Shown: positions 1-6,327 of the stretch, piece after piece | Layout: every line of letters begins with the position of its first letter | Numbering within the stretch: position 1 is the stretch's first letter | From: JAFCBV01 sp965370715 | GTDB lineage: Archaea > EX4484-52 > B79-G9 | NCBI GenBank assembly: GCA_965370715.1 | Contig: CBDUVQ010000050.1 | Span: 1 to 6,843 of the forward strand | Reading direction: 5' to 3' | DNA length: 6,843 bases | The notes under the pieces: model-generated | Databases searched by the model: none | What the model was told of the DNA's origin: nothing | What the model saw: the letters and a program-made list of their open reading frames with translations, nothing else | Position numbers and translations under genes: made by a program

Positions 1-1
1 T

Positions 2-154
2 GATTGGTTCGGTTTCAAGCTTTTCGGAAATCTGTTTCACAGATTTCCTGCATTTCCGAAATGCAAAAAATGTATGAAGTACATTTCTGAAATTCCAACC
101 GGCAACTCCGCCCTGAAGGACGAAGTTTCAACGGTTGTAAATGACTGTGATTAA
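2..154 (+). CDS. C-terminal 50 residues of an unrecognised protein (5' truncated by window edge)
   Basis: Frame 2 is open from the window edge to a TAA at 152-154, while the other two plus frames are interrupted. The 50 visible residues begin DWFGFKLF, are rich in Phe and Lys at the start, contain a Cys-Lys-Lys-Cys pair (residues 21-24 of the visible part) and end in an acidic tail with another Cys. The stop codon directly abuts the ATG of the winged-helix gene (TAA|ATG), the arrangement expected of translationally coupled genes in one operon. I do not recognise the family. The CxxC could bind metal or form a disulfide, but a single pair is weak evidence. Fifty open codons can occur by chance, so the call rests mainly on the abutting stop/start. 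The nested inverted repeats at 22-65 lie inside it. Confidence 0.45.
   Translation, partial: DWFGFKLFGNLFHRFPAFPKCKKCMKYISEIPTGNSALKDEVSTVVNDCD
22..65. repeat. Nested, mutually exclusive inverted repeats
   Basis: Three pairings compete here. GGAAATCTGT (26-35) pairs perfectly with ACAGATTTCC (39-48) around a TTC loop. TGCATTT (49-55) pairs with AAATGCA (59-65) around CCG. Alternatively TTTCGGAAAT (22-31) pairs perfectly with ATTTCCGAAA (52-61), which would replace or enclose the others. A related ATTTCTGAAAT lies at 83-93. No T-run follows, so this is not a standard terminator. It lies in the tail of the upstream reading frame, about 90 bases before the regulator gene, so it could be an RNA switch, an mRNA-processing site or a protein site. 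No function is shown. Confidence 0.5.
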
Positions 155-664
155 ATGCACTTTACAATCTCAACATTCAAGGCACTCGGCTCAAAGACGA
201 GAATCAACATACTTCGAAACCTTCGCTCAAGGCGCATGACTTTGTCAGAGCTTGCCACACTTCTTAGCATGCACCCATCAACAGTCCAGCAGCACACAGA
301 GATTCTTCAGACAGCAGGCCTTGTTTCAAGAAAGGACGACGGCTACAAGTGGAAGTATTATTTTCTGACAAAAGACGGTGAAGGGATTTTTGCTGCGCGC
401 GATATAAGCTTAGTCCTTCCGGGAATTGTTTTGTTTGCTGCCGGAGCATGGAATATATTAAGCAGCACTTTATTTGCGCAAAAATTCGCAGCAAAAGGCA
501 CAATTATGCGCGAGTCTGCGATACCGGCATCTGGCGAGTTTGCCGCAACCCCGCTTGTAACAGAAATTGTATCAAAAACAAGTGCAAACATGGACGGGAT
601 TTTGCTGGTTCTTGCAGGGATTTTGCTTCTTACTTTTTATTTGTATCTTCACCGCAAAAAATAG
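155..664 (+). CDS. Membrane-anchored winged-helix (ArsR-like) transcriptional regulator
   Basis: This is a 169-residue predicted one-component DNA-binding regulator tethered to the membrane. Residues 5-80 form a winged helix of the ArsR-like type: an N-terminal helix with LGSKTRINILRNL, the helix-turn-helix at about 29-56 (LSELATLLSMHPSTVQQH as recognition region), and a wing at about 58-73 leading to FLTKDGEGIF. Two hydrophobic segments follow, about 83-107 and 146-166, joined by a polar loop of roughly 38 residues, and the chain ends HRKK. With the DNA-binding head in the cytosol and a positively charged C-terminus, the loop is predicted to face outside and could act as a sensor. The ATG directly follows the stop of the upstream frame and no Shine-Dalgarno is visible, suggesting translational coupling. 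Its likely target is the palindrome at 694-707 before the next gene. The fold is confident; signal and target are inferred. Confidence 0.85.
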   Translation: MHFTISTFKALGSKTRINILRNLRSRRMTLSELATLLSMHPSTVQQHTEILQTAGLVSRKDDGYKWKYYFLTKDGEGIFAARDISLVLPGIVLFAAGAWNILSSTLFAQKFAAKGTIMRESAIPASGEFAATPLVTEIVSKTSANMDGILLVLAGILLLTFYLYLHRKK

Positions 665-667
665 CTT

Positions 668-683
668 TCGGGCAAAAACCCGA
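668..683 (+). other. Small hairpin after the regulator gene
   Basis: TCGGG (668-672) pairs with CCCGA (679-683) around the loop CAAAAA, four bases after the TAG stop of the regulator gene. The following bases are A-rich rather than T-rich, so it is not a convincing terminator. It could stabilise the 3' end of the upstream message. Confidence 0.3.
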
Positions 684-693
684 CAAAATCAAG

Positions 694-707
694 ACGTATA
701 TATACGT
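694..707 (+). promoter_or_regulatory. Perfect 14-bp palindrome overlapping the TATA box of the propeller gene
   Basis: ACGTATATATACGT is a perfect inverted repeat with no spacer. Its TATATATA core is the best TATA-box candidate upstream of the propeller gene. The usual archaeal spacing of about 26 bases would put transcription start near 727 and give a leader of roughly 30 bases that includes the Shine-Dalgarno. A dimeric winged-helix protein bound here would block TBP, so this is a natural operator for the regulator encoded just upstream. Palindrome and position are seen; binding is inferred. Confidence 0.55.
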
Positions 708-747
708 TTCCTGCGTATTTCTTAGTAGAGGCGTTGTTGTTTGCTTC

Positions 748-753
748 GGAGGG
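748..753 (+). promoter_or_regulatory. Shine-Dalgarno site that fixes the propeller start
   Basis: GGAGGG sits five bases before the ATG at 759. The frame stays open upstream to a TTG at 741, but that codon lies before the Shine-Dalgarno and has none of its own, so 759 is chosen as the start. This strong site contrasts with the weak or absent sites of the other genes in the window. Confidence 0.8.
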
Positions 754-758
754 ATATC

Positions 759-3095
759 ATGAATGCTTTGAATTCAAAAAGGACGGGTGCAATACCAGCG
801 GTTATCGGAATAATACTTTTCTTTGCCCTTATTGCAGGGTCTCTTGCATATTTTCTGAACAACCAGCCCGGTAGTTATTCCAAGTCGGAAGTCTCTGAAT
901 TTGACAACAACATGAATAAATTCACATCATATGATGAGCTTGAAACATATCTGGCAGAGTATTCTGGTGGCGACAGCTATTATGGGACTGCTGTGATGGA
1001 AAGCGCTGTAAAAAGCGCAGTAGACACTCAGGCAACGAGTGCTCCCCGTGATTCCAGCGCATCATCTGACTATTCCGGAACAAATATACAGGTTGAGGGT
1101 GTGGATGAGGCAGACATTGTAAAGTCTGATGGCAAATATATTTACGCTGTTTCAGGAAGCAAGATATCTGTCATTGATGCGTACCCTGCAGAGAGCGCAA
1201 GTATTGTTTCAACCATTGATTTCGATGGTGCGATCCACGAAATTTTTGTAAATGGTGACAAACTGATATTTTTCGGGCAAAAGCGCGAGGAACAGCCTGT
1301 GCCTGCAAACGATGATACAGAAATGATGGAAGAAAAAATGATGATTTATCCAAGATATTCTCCAAAAACCACAGTGATGGTTTATGACATCTCTAACAGG
1401 CAAAACCCTCAAGTTGCCGAAAATATTGAGTTGGACGGCAGCTATCATGATTCAAGGATGATTGGCAAATATGTATATGCCATTGCAAACCAGCCAACAT
1501 ATTACGCAGAAGGCAATGAAATAGCCACTCCACGAATTTGCTCTGGCGGAAGATGCATACATACAGAAGCCCATGAAATATTCTACTTTGGCGGCGCGCC
1601 CGGAAACACATTTACAACAATTGCGGCAGTAAATATTGAAGCCCCCCAAAACATTGAAAGCAATGTAATTCTTACAAGCCATACGCAAAACATGTATGTG
1701 TCTGAAAACAACATATACCTGACTTATACAAGATGGCTGAGTGAAATAGACTACATTGACAGGATGGTTGAAATTATCAATCCCATTGTTCCGCAGGATG
1801 TGCAGGCAAAAATAAATGCTGCAATGGCGCTCGAGGTCAGCAAGAATACAAAGTGGCAGGCAGTGACAGACATAATGGAGAGCCATATGGCAACCTTGTC
1901 TTCTGACGAGCGCAGGGAGATTGAGCAAAAGGCGCAAAAGGAACTGGAAAAGCTCATGATAGAAATTGAAAAAGAAAGGCAAAAAACAATTGTGCAGAAA
2001 ATTTCCATAAATAACGGGAATATAGAATACATAGGCAGCGGAAAGGTTCCGGGCAACACCCTGAACCAATTCTCAATGGATGAATACAACGGATACTTTA
2101 GGATTGCAACCACAACAAGCGGGGGTGGGGGAATAATTATGCCCCGAACTATGGTTGCGGTATCAGAAAGGACAGAAATGGTTCAAATAGACTCGATTGA
2201 GGCGCCTACTGGAATGGTGACGGCATCTGAGGCTGAAAGCACATCATCCAGTACTACGCCCCCCTCAGCAGGAATCTCTTTAGAAGAGCAAAAGCGCATG
2301 GAGGAGATAACATCTGTGCGCGAGGTAATCTCGCGCCCGCCTAAAAGGTCGTTATCCAAAAACCATGTATATGTCCTTGACAAAAGCCTTGATATTGTCG
2401 GAAGCCTTGAGGACCTTGCGCCAGGGGAAAGAATATATTCTGTGCGCTTCATGGGCGAGAAAGCATACATGGTAACTTTCAAGCAGGTTGACCCATTGTA
2501 TGTAATTGATTTGTCTAATCCACATAATCCGAATGTGCTGGGCTACCTGAAGATACCCGGAGTCTCTGACTATCTGCACCCGTATGATGAGAACCACGTG
2601 ATTGGTGTCGGTAGAGATGCGACAGTTGACGGGCGCATGCAGGGCATGAAGCTCTCTTTGTTTGATGTGTCTGATGTCTCGAACCCAAAAGAGATTTCAC
2701 AATATATCATTGGCGAGCGCGGCACAAACTCAGAGGCATTGAATGACCACAAGGCGTTTTTGTTCAGCAGGGAGAAGAATCTTCTTGTGATGCCGGTCCA
2801 GGTATCTGAAGGCGGTGTATGGAACGCATTTCAGGGAGCGTACGTATTTCATCTGGACATTGCAAACGGATTTTCACTTAATGGAAAGATAACGCATATA
2901 GAAGGGGCTGCTCCAGAGGACAAATACCGCTACGACTATGCTTCCCGTATAAGGCGCTCGCTTTACATAGATGATGTGCTTTACACTCTTTCAGAAAAAA
3001 TGCTCAAGATGAACAGCCTGATTGATATTGCCGAGATAAACAAGATTGACTTGCCTTATGAGGAACAGAAATATCCTGTGCTTTTAGAAATCTAA
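759..3095 (+). CDS. Membrane-anchored secreted beta-propeller protein (COG4880 / Beta_propel family)
   Basis: This 778-residue protein is predicted to be held in the membrane by one N-terminal helix (residues about 12-33), with the rest outside the cell. It matches archaeal 'secreted proteins with a C-terminal beta-propeller domain'. Hallmarks include TNIQVEGVDEADIVKSDGKY (108-127), FSMDEYNGYFRIATTT (438-453), GERIYSVRFMGEKAYMVTF (556-574) and PLYVIDLSNPHNPNVLGYLK (579-598), with Asp/Asn-Pro blade turns recurring (for example DISNRQNP and DVSDVSNP). Two insertions interrupt the propeller: a helical, charged segment at about 345-413, with coiled-coil-like Glu/Lys repeats from 381 to 409, and a Ser/Thr/Pro-rich segment at 485-504 that resembles an exposed linker. 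C261 and C266 could form a disulfide. The family's biochemical role is not established; binding or scaffolding at the surface is a guess. The gene has its own palindromic TATA region and strong Shine-Dalgarno. Confidence 0.92.
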   Translation: MNALNSKRTGAIPAVIGIILFFALIAGSLAYFLNNQPGSYSKSEVSEFDNNMNKFTSYDELETYLAEYSGGDSYYGTAVMESAVKSAVDTQATSAPRDSSASSDYSGTNIQVEGVDEADIVKSDGKYIYAVSGSKISVIDAYPAESASIVSTIDFDGAIHEIFVNGDKLIFFGQKREEQPVPANDDTEMMEEKMMIYPRYSPKTTVMVYDISNRQNPQVAENIELDGSYHDSRMIGKYVYAIANQPTYYAEGNEIATPRICSGGRCIHTEAHEIFYFGGAPGNTFTTIAAVNIEAPQNIESNVILTSHTQNMYVSENNIYLTYTRWLSEIDYIDRMVEIINPIVPQDVQAKINAAMALEVSKNTKWQAVTDIMESHMATLSSDERREIEQKAQKELEKLMIEIEKERQKTIVQKISINNGNIEYIGSGKVPGNTLNQFSMDEYNGYFRIATTTSGGGGIIMPRTMVAVSERTEMVQIDSIEAPTGMVTASEAESTSSSTTPPSAGISLEEQKRMEEITSVREVISRPPKRSLSKNHVYVLDKSLDIVGSLEDLAPGERIYSVRFMGEKAYMVTFKQVDPLYVIDLSNPHNPNVLGYLKIPGVSDYLHPYDENHVIGVGRDATVDGRMQGMKLSLFDVSDVSNPKEISQYIIGERGTNSEALNDHKAFLFSREKNLLVMPVQVSEGGVWNAFQGAYVFHLDIANGFSLNGKITHIEGAAPEDKYRYDYASRIRRSLYIDDVLYTLSEKMLKMNSLIDIAEINKIDLPYEEQKYPVLLEI

Positions 3096-3121
3096 CGGCT
3101 TGCGCACGCCCCGTAACAATG

Positions 3122-3129
3122 TATAAATA
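3122..3129 (+). promoter_or_regulatory. TATA box of the CNNM-type gene
   Basis: TATAAATA lies 31 bases before the ATG at 3161. With archaeal spacing, transcription would start near 3152 and leave a leader of only about 9 bases, and no Shine-Dalgarno is seen. The surrounding GTATAAATACG (3121-3131) differs at one position from GTATATATACG in the palindrome at 694-707. A short imperfect dyad, CTAAT-TTA-ATTAG (3134-3146), lies between the TATA box and the start. Confidence 0.7.
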
Positions 3130-3160
3130 CGACCTAATTTAATTAGTCTTAGTGTTTTAG

Positions 3161-4396
3161 ATGTCAGAGATTACTATTGCAATTTTGGCGACAGCCATAG
3201 TGTTTTCCGCGTTCTTTTCAGGGGTTGAGACTGCGCTCATGTCCCTTAATATGGCGAAAGTGAAGGCGCTTGCCAATCAGGGGAAAAAGGGGTCTAGTGC
3301 ACTATACCGCATTAAGCAGAACCCGCACAGGCTGATTATCACAATACTTGTAGGGAATAATCTCGTAAACATCTTTGCAGCGTCTCTTGCAACAGTTATT
3401 TTTACAGAAATGTTTGGCTCAAACGGGCTTGGCATCGCTACAGGAGTAATGACCTTTCTCATACTTGTTTTTGGAGAAATTGTGCCCAAGACCATTGCAA
3501 TAAACAAGGCAGAAAGAATAGCTCTCATTGTTGCAGGCCCGATTGAAGCACTGTCTTATGTGCTGCACCCATTGATTGTCTTTCTTGATGCAATAGCGCG
3601 CACCCTTTCCAGGATTGCGGGCTCAAAGGACGAAACCCAGCTTTCAGATGAGGAGCTTAGGACAATTGTCACAATGGGTAAGGAAGAAGGACTCCTCAGC
3701 AGTGAAGCTGCTGAAATGATGCACAATGTGCTTGAATTTGAGGGTCACGTGACAAAAATAATGACGCCTGAGCCTGATGTAAAGATGATTGACGGCAAAA
3801 AAAGCCTGAAAAGCATCATAAGCTATGTTGTCAAGATGCCGTATTCCAGGTACCCGGTATATATGAAAAGCAGGGACAATGTGGTGGGCATACTTGATGT
3901 GGATGATGTGCTGAAATATGTAAAAAACAAGAAGCTCAGCACAAAGGCCAAAGACGTTGCAAGAAAAGCGTATTTTGTGCCGGAATCAAAGGAAATAGAG
4001 GATTTGTTCTCTGAGTTTGAGAACAAGAAAATACCGCTTGCAATAGTTGTTGATGAATACGGAAGCGTTGCAGGTCTTGTGACTTTGGAAGACATACTTG
4101 AGGAGATTGTCGGGGATATTTTTGACAAAAGCAAAGGGGCAAAGTCCTATGTGAAGAAGATAGGCAAGAATGTCCTGAAGGTGGATGCAAAAGCAAATCT
4201 AAATGATATAAACAAACTGATAGACCTCGGGTTCCGGGAAAAGCATGTTACGACAATTGCAGGGTTTATTGAGCACAAGCTTCAGAGAATTCCGGAAAAA
4301 GGAGAAAAAATAATGCTCAAAAAAGCCAGCATTGAGATTAGCGAAGTGACAGGGCGCGGCATAAAAGAAGTGATAATAAGGAAAGTTAAGACATAA
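3161..4396 (+). CDS. CNNM/CorC-family transporter protein (DUF21, CBS pair, CorC_HlyC domain)
   Basis: This 411-residue inner-membrane protein is complete and has the full CNNM/CorC architecture. DUF21 covers roughly residues 1-180, with hydrophobic helices at about 4-28, 56-81, 89-109 and 117-148 and the signatures FFSGVETALMS (18-28), GNNLVNI (65-71) and GEIVPKTIA (105-113), which lie around the ion site in known family structures. A CBS pair follows at about 196-255 and 264-320, containing SRYPVY (229-234) and VVDEYGSVAGLVTLEDILEE (296-315). The C-terminal CorC_HlyC domain (about 328-408) has TIAGFIEHKLQRIPEKGE. Family members move or regulate Mg2+ or Co2+, and the CBS pair usually senses nucleotides. 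The older name 'hemolysin C' is misleading. Family is secure; the ion and direction are inferred. TrmO follows after 27 bases and is probably on the same transcript. Confidence 0.95.
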   Translation: MSEITIAILATAIVFSAFFSGVETALMSLNMAKVKALANQGKKGSSALYRIKQNPHRLIITILVGNNLVNIFAASLATVIFTEMFGSNGLGIATGVMTFLILVFGEIVPKTIAINKAERIALIVAGPIEALSYVLHPLIVFLDAIARTLSRIAGSKDETQLSDEELRTIVTMGKEEGLLSSEAAEMMHNVLEFEGHVTKIMTPEPDVKMIDGKKSLKSIISYVVKMPYSRYPVYMKSRDNVVGILDVDDVLKYVKNKKLSTKAKDVARKAYFVPESKEIEDLFSEFENKKIPLAIVVDEYGSVAGLVTLEDILEEIVGDIFDKSKGAKSYVKKIGKNVLKVDAKANLNDINKLIDLGFREKHVTTIAGFIEHKLQRIPEKGEKIMLKKASIEISEVTGRGIKEVIIRKVKT

Positions 4397-4423
4397 CTTT
4401 CGTATGTATGAAGGAATGAAATT

Positions 4424-4909
4424 ATGCATGAAATAAAGTACAAGCCAATCGGGATTATTCATTCTCCATTCAAAGAGCCTAAAGGAACACCCATACAGCC
4501 CGCAGGCGCTAAAGACATTAAAGGAACAGTTGAGGTGTTCCCGGAATATGCTGAAGGCTTAAAGGATGTTGAGGGCTTTTCCCACATTATTTTGATATAC
4601 CACTTTCATTTATCCAAGGGCGCATCCTTAAAAGCAAAGCCGTATCTGGACAATGAAGAGCGCGGAATTTTTGCAATACGAGGCCCAAGGAGACCCAATT
4701 CAATCGGCATATCGGTAGTGCGCCTCGTCAGAATTGAAGAAAACATACTTCATATCAAGGATTTAGACATTATAGATGGGACCCCTCTTTTGGACATCAA
4801 ACCATATGTGCCTGCGTTTGATATACACGAAGTAACGAAAACAGGATGGCTTGAGAAAAACGTACATAAACTTCCAACATTAAAGGATGATGGGAGATTC
4901 GTGGAATGA
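4424..4909 (+). CDS. trmO: tRNA (N6-threonylcarbamoyladenosine(37)-N6)-methyltransferase TrmO
   Basis: TrmO uses S-adenosylmethionine to methylate N6 of t6A at position 37 of ANN-decoding tRNAs such as tRNA-Thr, tuning decoding. This 161-residue protein is the short archaeal form, comprising the TsaA-like/UPF0066 beta-barrel domain only; E. coli TrmO is about 235 residues. Visible hallmarks are PIGIIHSPF (8-16), GLKDVEGFSHIILIYHFH (45-62), RGIFAIRGPRRPNSIGIS (80-97) and LDIIDGTPLLDIKPYVP (114-130). The RPN-IG core is intact, but the usual T-R-(S/A)-P...RPNPIG reads IRGP...RPNSIG, a mild deviation. The start ATG has AAGGA (4411-4415) eight bases upstream. It follows the CNNM-type gene by 27 bases with no clear promoter between them. 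Its stop faces the stop of a minus-strand gene 14 bases away. Confidence 0.93.
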   Translation: MHEIKYKPIGIIHSPFKEPKGTPIQPAGAKDIKGTVEVFPEYAEGLKDVEGFSHIILIYHFHLSKGASLKAKPYLDNEERGIFAIRGPRRPNSIGISVVRLVRIEENILHIKDLDIIDGTPLLDIKPYVPAFDIHEVTKTGWLEKNVHKLPTLKDDGRFVE

Positions 4910-4923
4910 TTTCAAGATGCAGG

Positions 4924-5184
4924 TTATTTACTATCTTTAATCAGTTTTTTCCTTTTTTCGGTCAAATGAAGGTAATTTTCATCAGACAGTATTGATTTGC
5001 CTGTTTTTTGCTCAAGTTCCATTCTTGTTTTTTTTGCGATTGAGCCACCGTCACATGCTGATTTTTTGCATGCAATAAAATTTTGTGAATCTTTTGATAT
5101 TGTACTGTCTGTTGTTGCTTTTTCTCCGACCATTGTTAGAATCCGTTCCCATATCGAAGACAATGAATTAAAGATTCTTGTCAT
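4924..5184 (-). pseudogene. C-terminal remnant of a BRO-type (Bro-N) antirepressor-like protein
   Basis: The 86-residue product resembles the C-terminal tail of BRO-N/antirepressor-family proteins, recognisable by ERILTMVGEKATTD (13-26), KDSQNF (31-36), the GG-IA-KTR-ELE-KTGK pattern (46-63) and SDENYL (66-71). The DNA-binding Bro-N domain that should precede this tail is missing. An in-frame TGA directly precedes the ATG, and only about 50 bases separate it from the glycoside hydrolase gene, too little for that domain. It is therefore most likely a truncated relic of a mobile or phage-like gene. A TATA-like TAAATTAAAT (5205-5214, minus strand) lies about 26 bases before the ATG, so leaderless expression of the short protein cannot be excluded. 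Family assignment is from memory of the motif pattern; the truncation is directly visible. Confidence 0.65.
4945..4958 (+). terminator. Oligo-T tracts likely ending the plus-strand transcript
   Basis: Two runs of six T (4945-4950 and 4953-4958), separated by CC, begin 36 bases after the trmO stop. Archaeal RNA polymerase terminates at such non-template T-runs without a hairpin. The same bases code for lysines at the end of the convergent minus-strand gene, so the T-richness may partly reflect that. Confidence 0.4.
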
Positions 5185-5204
5185 TCACTAAAGTGTACAA
5201 GCAC

Positions 5205-5214
5205 ATTTAATTTA
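5205..5214 (-). promoter_or_regulatory. Possible leaderless promoter of the BRO-type fragment
   Basis: On the minus strand TAAATTAAAT is centred about 26 bases before the ATG at 5184, the spacing that would start transcription at or beside the start codon. No Shine-Dalgarno is present, which fits leaderless translation. AT-rich intergenic DNA often contains such strings, so confidence is low. Confidence 0.3.
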
Positions 5215-5216
5215 CA

Positions 5217-5236
5217 GAGCACCTATTTTTGTGCTC
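5217..5236 (-). terminator. Hairpin overlapping the stop codon of the glycoside hydrolase gene
   Basis: GAGCAC (5217-5222) pairs perfectly with GTGCTC (5231-5236) around an 8-base loop. On the minus strand the stem begins inside the TGA stop of the GH15 gene (5237-5235), and its loop is AAAAATAG. It could mark the 3' end of that message. No U-run follows in the minus-strand RNA, so it is not a classical terminator. Confidence 0.35.
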
Positions 5237-6305
5237 ATTGAAGATACCCCAACTTTTTAGAAGCAATAATGAACATGGAATGAGACCATAAAAGAGGGGA
5301 AACAGCTACCTGAATTTTATTGCCAAATATTTGTTCGGGAATGAACTTTTTATTTTTCATATCTCCAAGAACCTTGTCGTAATATTTCAATGCTTTTTTC
5401 TTATTATTTCGTTCCATCCAACAAATGCTCATCCAAAAATTCAGAAGGGGCCAATAGCCCGCACCTTTTTTGCGATGAGTGGTTTTTTGATACATCCATC
5501 CATCATATACATCATTTTCATATCTGTAAATGCCTGAATTTTTAGCAAGCCTTTTTTCAATAAGGCTTATTGTTTTTTTCATAATTTCATGGTTTGCATT
5601 TACTATTCTCGAAGGCCATACCAAGCCCATCAATGAAGCATCAAGTTGTTTATCATCTATCTTTCCAAAAGAACGATAAAAATAATCTTTAAAATTGCTC
5701 AATAAAGCCCTTTTCATCTCATCTGAGGTTTTGGACCACTTTTTGTTTGGAATCAACTCATTTGCGTAGGACAGCCCTCTGGAGCAAATAGCCAAAGAAT
5801 AAGTAAAATTATCCTTGAGATCCGGAAAACAAAGCCGCTCTTCCCACAAATCCTGAGTCACCAGGTTAAAATGAGTCTTGTCCCATATTCTGCATAAACC
5901 GTCTGCTGATTTTTTGATAAGTTTTTCAAATTTCATGCATTTCTTTTTGTCGTGTTTATAATAATTAAATATCGCCATCAAAACGCATGCTGTCTGGTCG
6001 GGTTGAAACTGAAAACATGCTTTCCTGCCGTCAGCATAATAATACTGATAAAACAAGCCTGTTTTTTCCCAGCCTTCTGCTTTAGTACACCATTTAAAAA
6101 AATTTTCATGGATATCTAATCCAAGCATATTTGCTGCAACGCAGGCATATGAAGCATCCCTGGGCCAGACAAAGTTGTAGTTTTTTGCTTCTTTATGGAA
6201 GTGTAATTCAGCGGAATTTGAAGCAACAATTGCCCCATTTGGCATGGAACAGCCTGCTATAACTTCTCTGCTTGCCTTTAATAATTCCAATATTTGTTTA
6301 GTCAT
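5235..6305 (-). CDS. Family 15 glycoside hydrolase (glucoamylase/trehalase-like), catalytic domain only
   Basis: The 356-residue protein matches the GH15 (alpha/alpha)6-barrel, which inverts alpha-glucosidic bonds to release glucose. Signatures in order are NYNFVWPRDASY (42-53), QFQPDQTACVL (99-109), QDLWEER (151-157; E155 is the expected general acid), YDGWMYQKTTHRKKGAGYWP (267-286) and IPEQIFG...PLLWSHSMF (322-345; E324 is the expected base). Both catalytic glutamates are therefore present. Many archaeal and bacterial GH15 enzymes are 600 residues or more, with an N-terminal beta-sandwich; that domain is absent and the start is well placed, so this is a minimal form. There is no signal peptide or membrane segment, so it should act in the cytosol. 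Some archaeal GH15 enzymes are trehalases, so the substrate could be trehalose or short alpha-glucans. A TATA-like TTTTTAAA lies about 27 bases before the ATG, suggesting a leaderless transcript. Confidence 0.9.
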   Translation of the reverse strand: MTKQILELLKASREVIAGCSMPNGAIVASNSAELHFHKEAKNYNFVWPRDASYACVAANMLGLDIHENFFKWCTKAEGWEKTGLFYQYYYADGRKACFQFQPDQTACVLMAIFNYYKHDKKKCMKFEKLIKKSADGLCRIWDKTHFNLVTQDLWEERLCFPDLKDNFTYSLAICSRGLSYANELIPNKKWSKTSDEMKRALLSNFKDYFYRSFGKIDDKQLDASLMGLVWPSRIVNANHEIMKKTISLIEKRLAKNSGIYRYENDVYDGWMYQKTTHRKKGAGYWPLLNFWMSICWMERNNKKKALKYYDKVLGDMKNKKFIPEQIFGNKIQVAVSPLLWSHSMFIIASKKLGYLQ

Positions 6306-6327
6306 AACTATAAATTGTAGTCTCGCG

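Noticed and set aside
741..758. TTG start six codons upstream for the propeller gene
   Set aside because: The Shine-Dalgarno GGAGGG lies inside this extension and is correctly spaced only for the ATG at 759.
448..762. 104-codon cysteine-rich plus-strand frame
   Set aside because: It lies mostly inside the well-supported regulator gene in another frame and shows no recognisable motif.
1452..2069. 205-codon minus-strand frame
   Set aside because: It is fully antisense to conserved propeller sequence, with composition typical of a shadow frame.
4404..4436. Ten-codon leader ORF before trmO
   Set aside because: It is too short, has no initiation signal distinguishing it, and would overlap the trmO start; probably chance.
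4997..5191. 64-codon plus-strand frame
   Set aside because: It is antisense to the BRO-type fragment, whose motif pattern is recognisable; this one has none.
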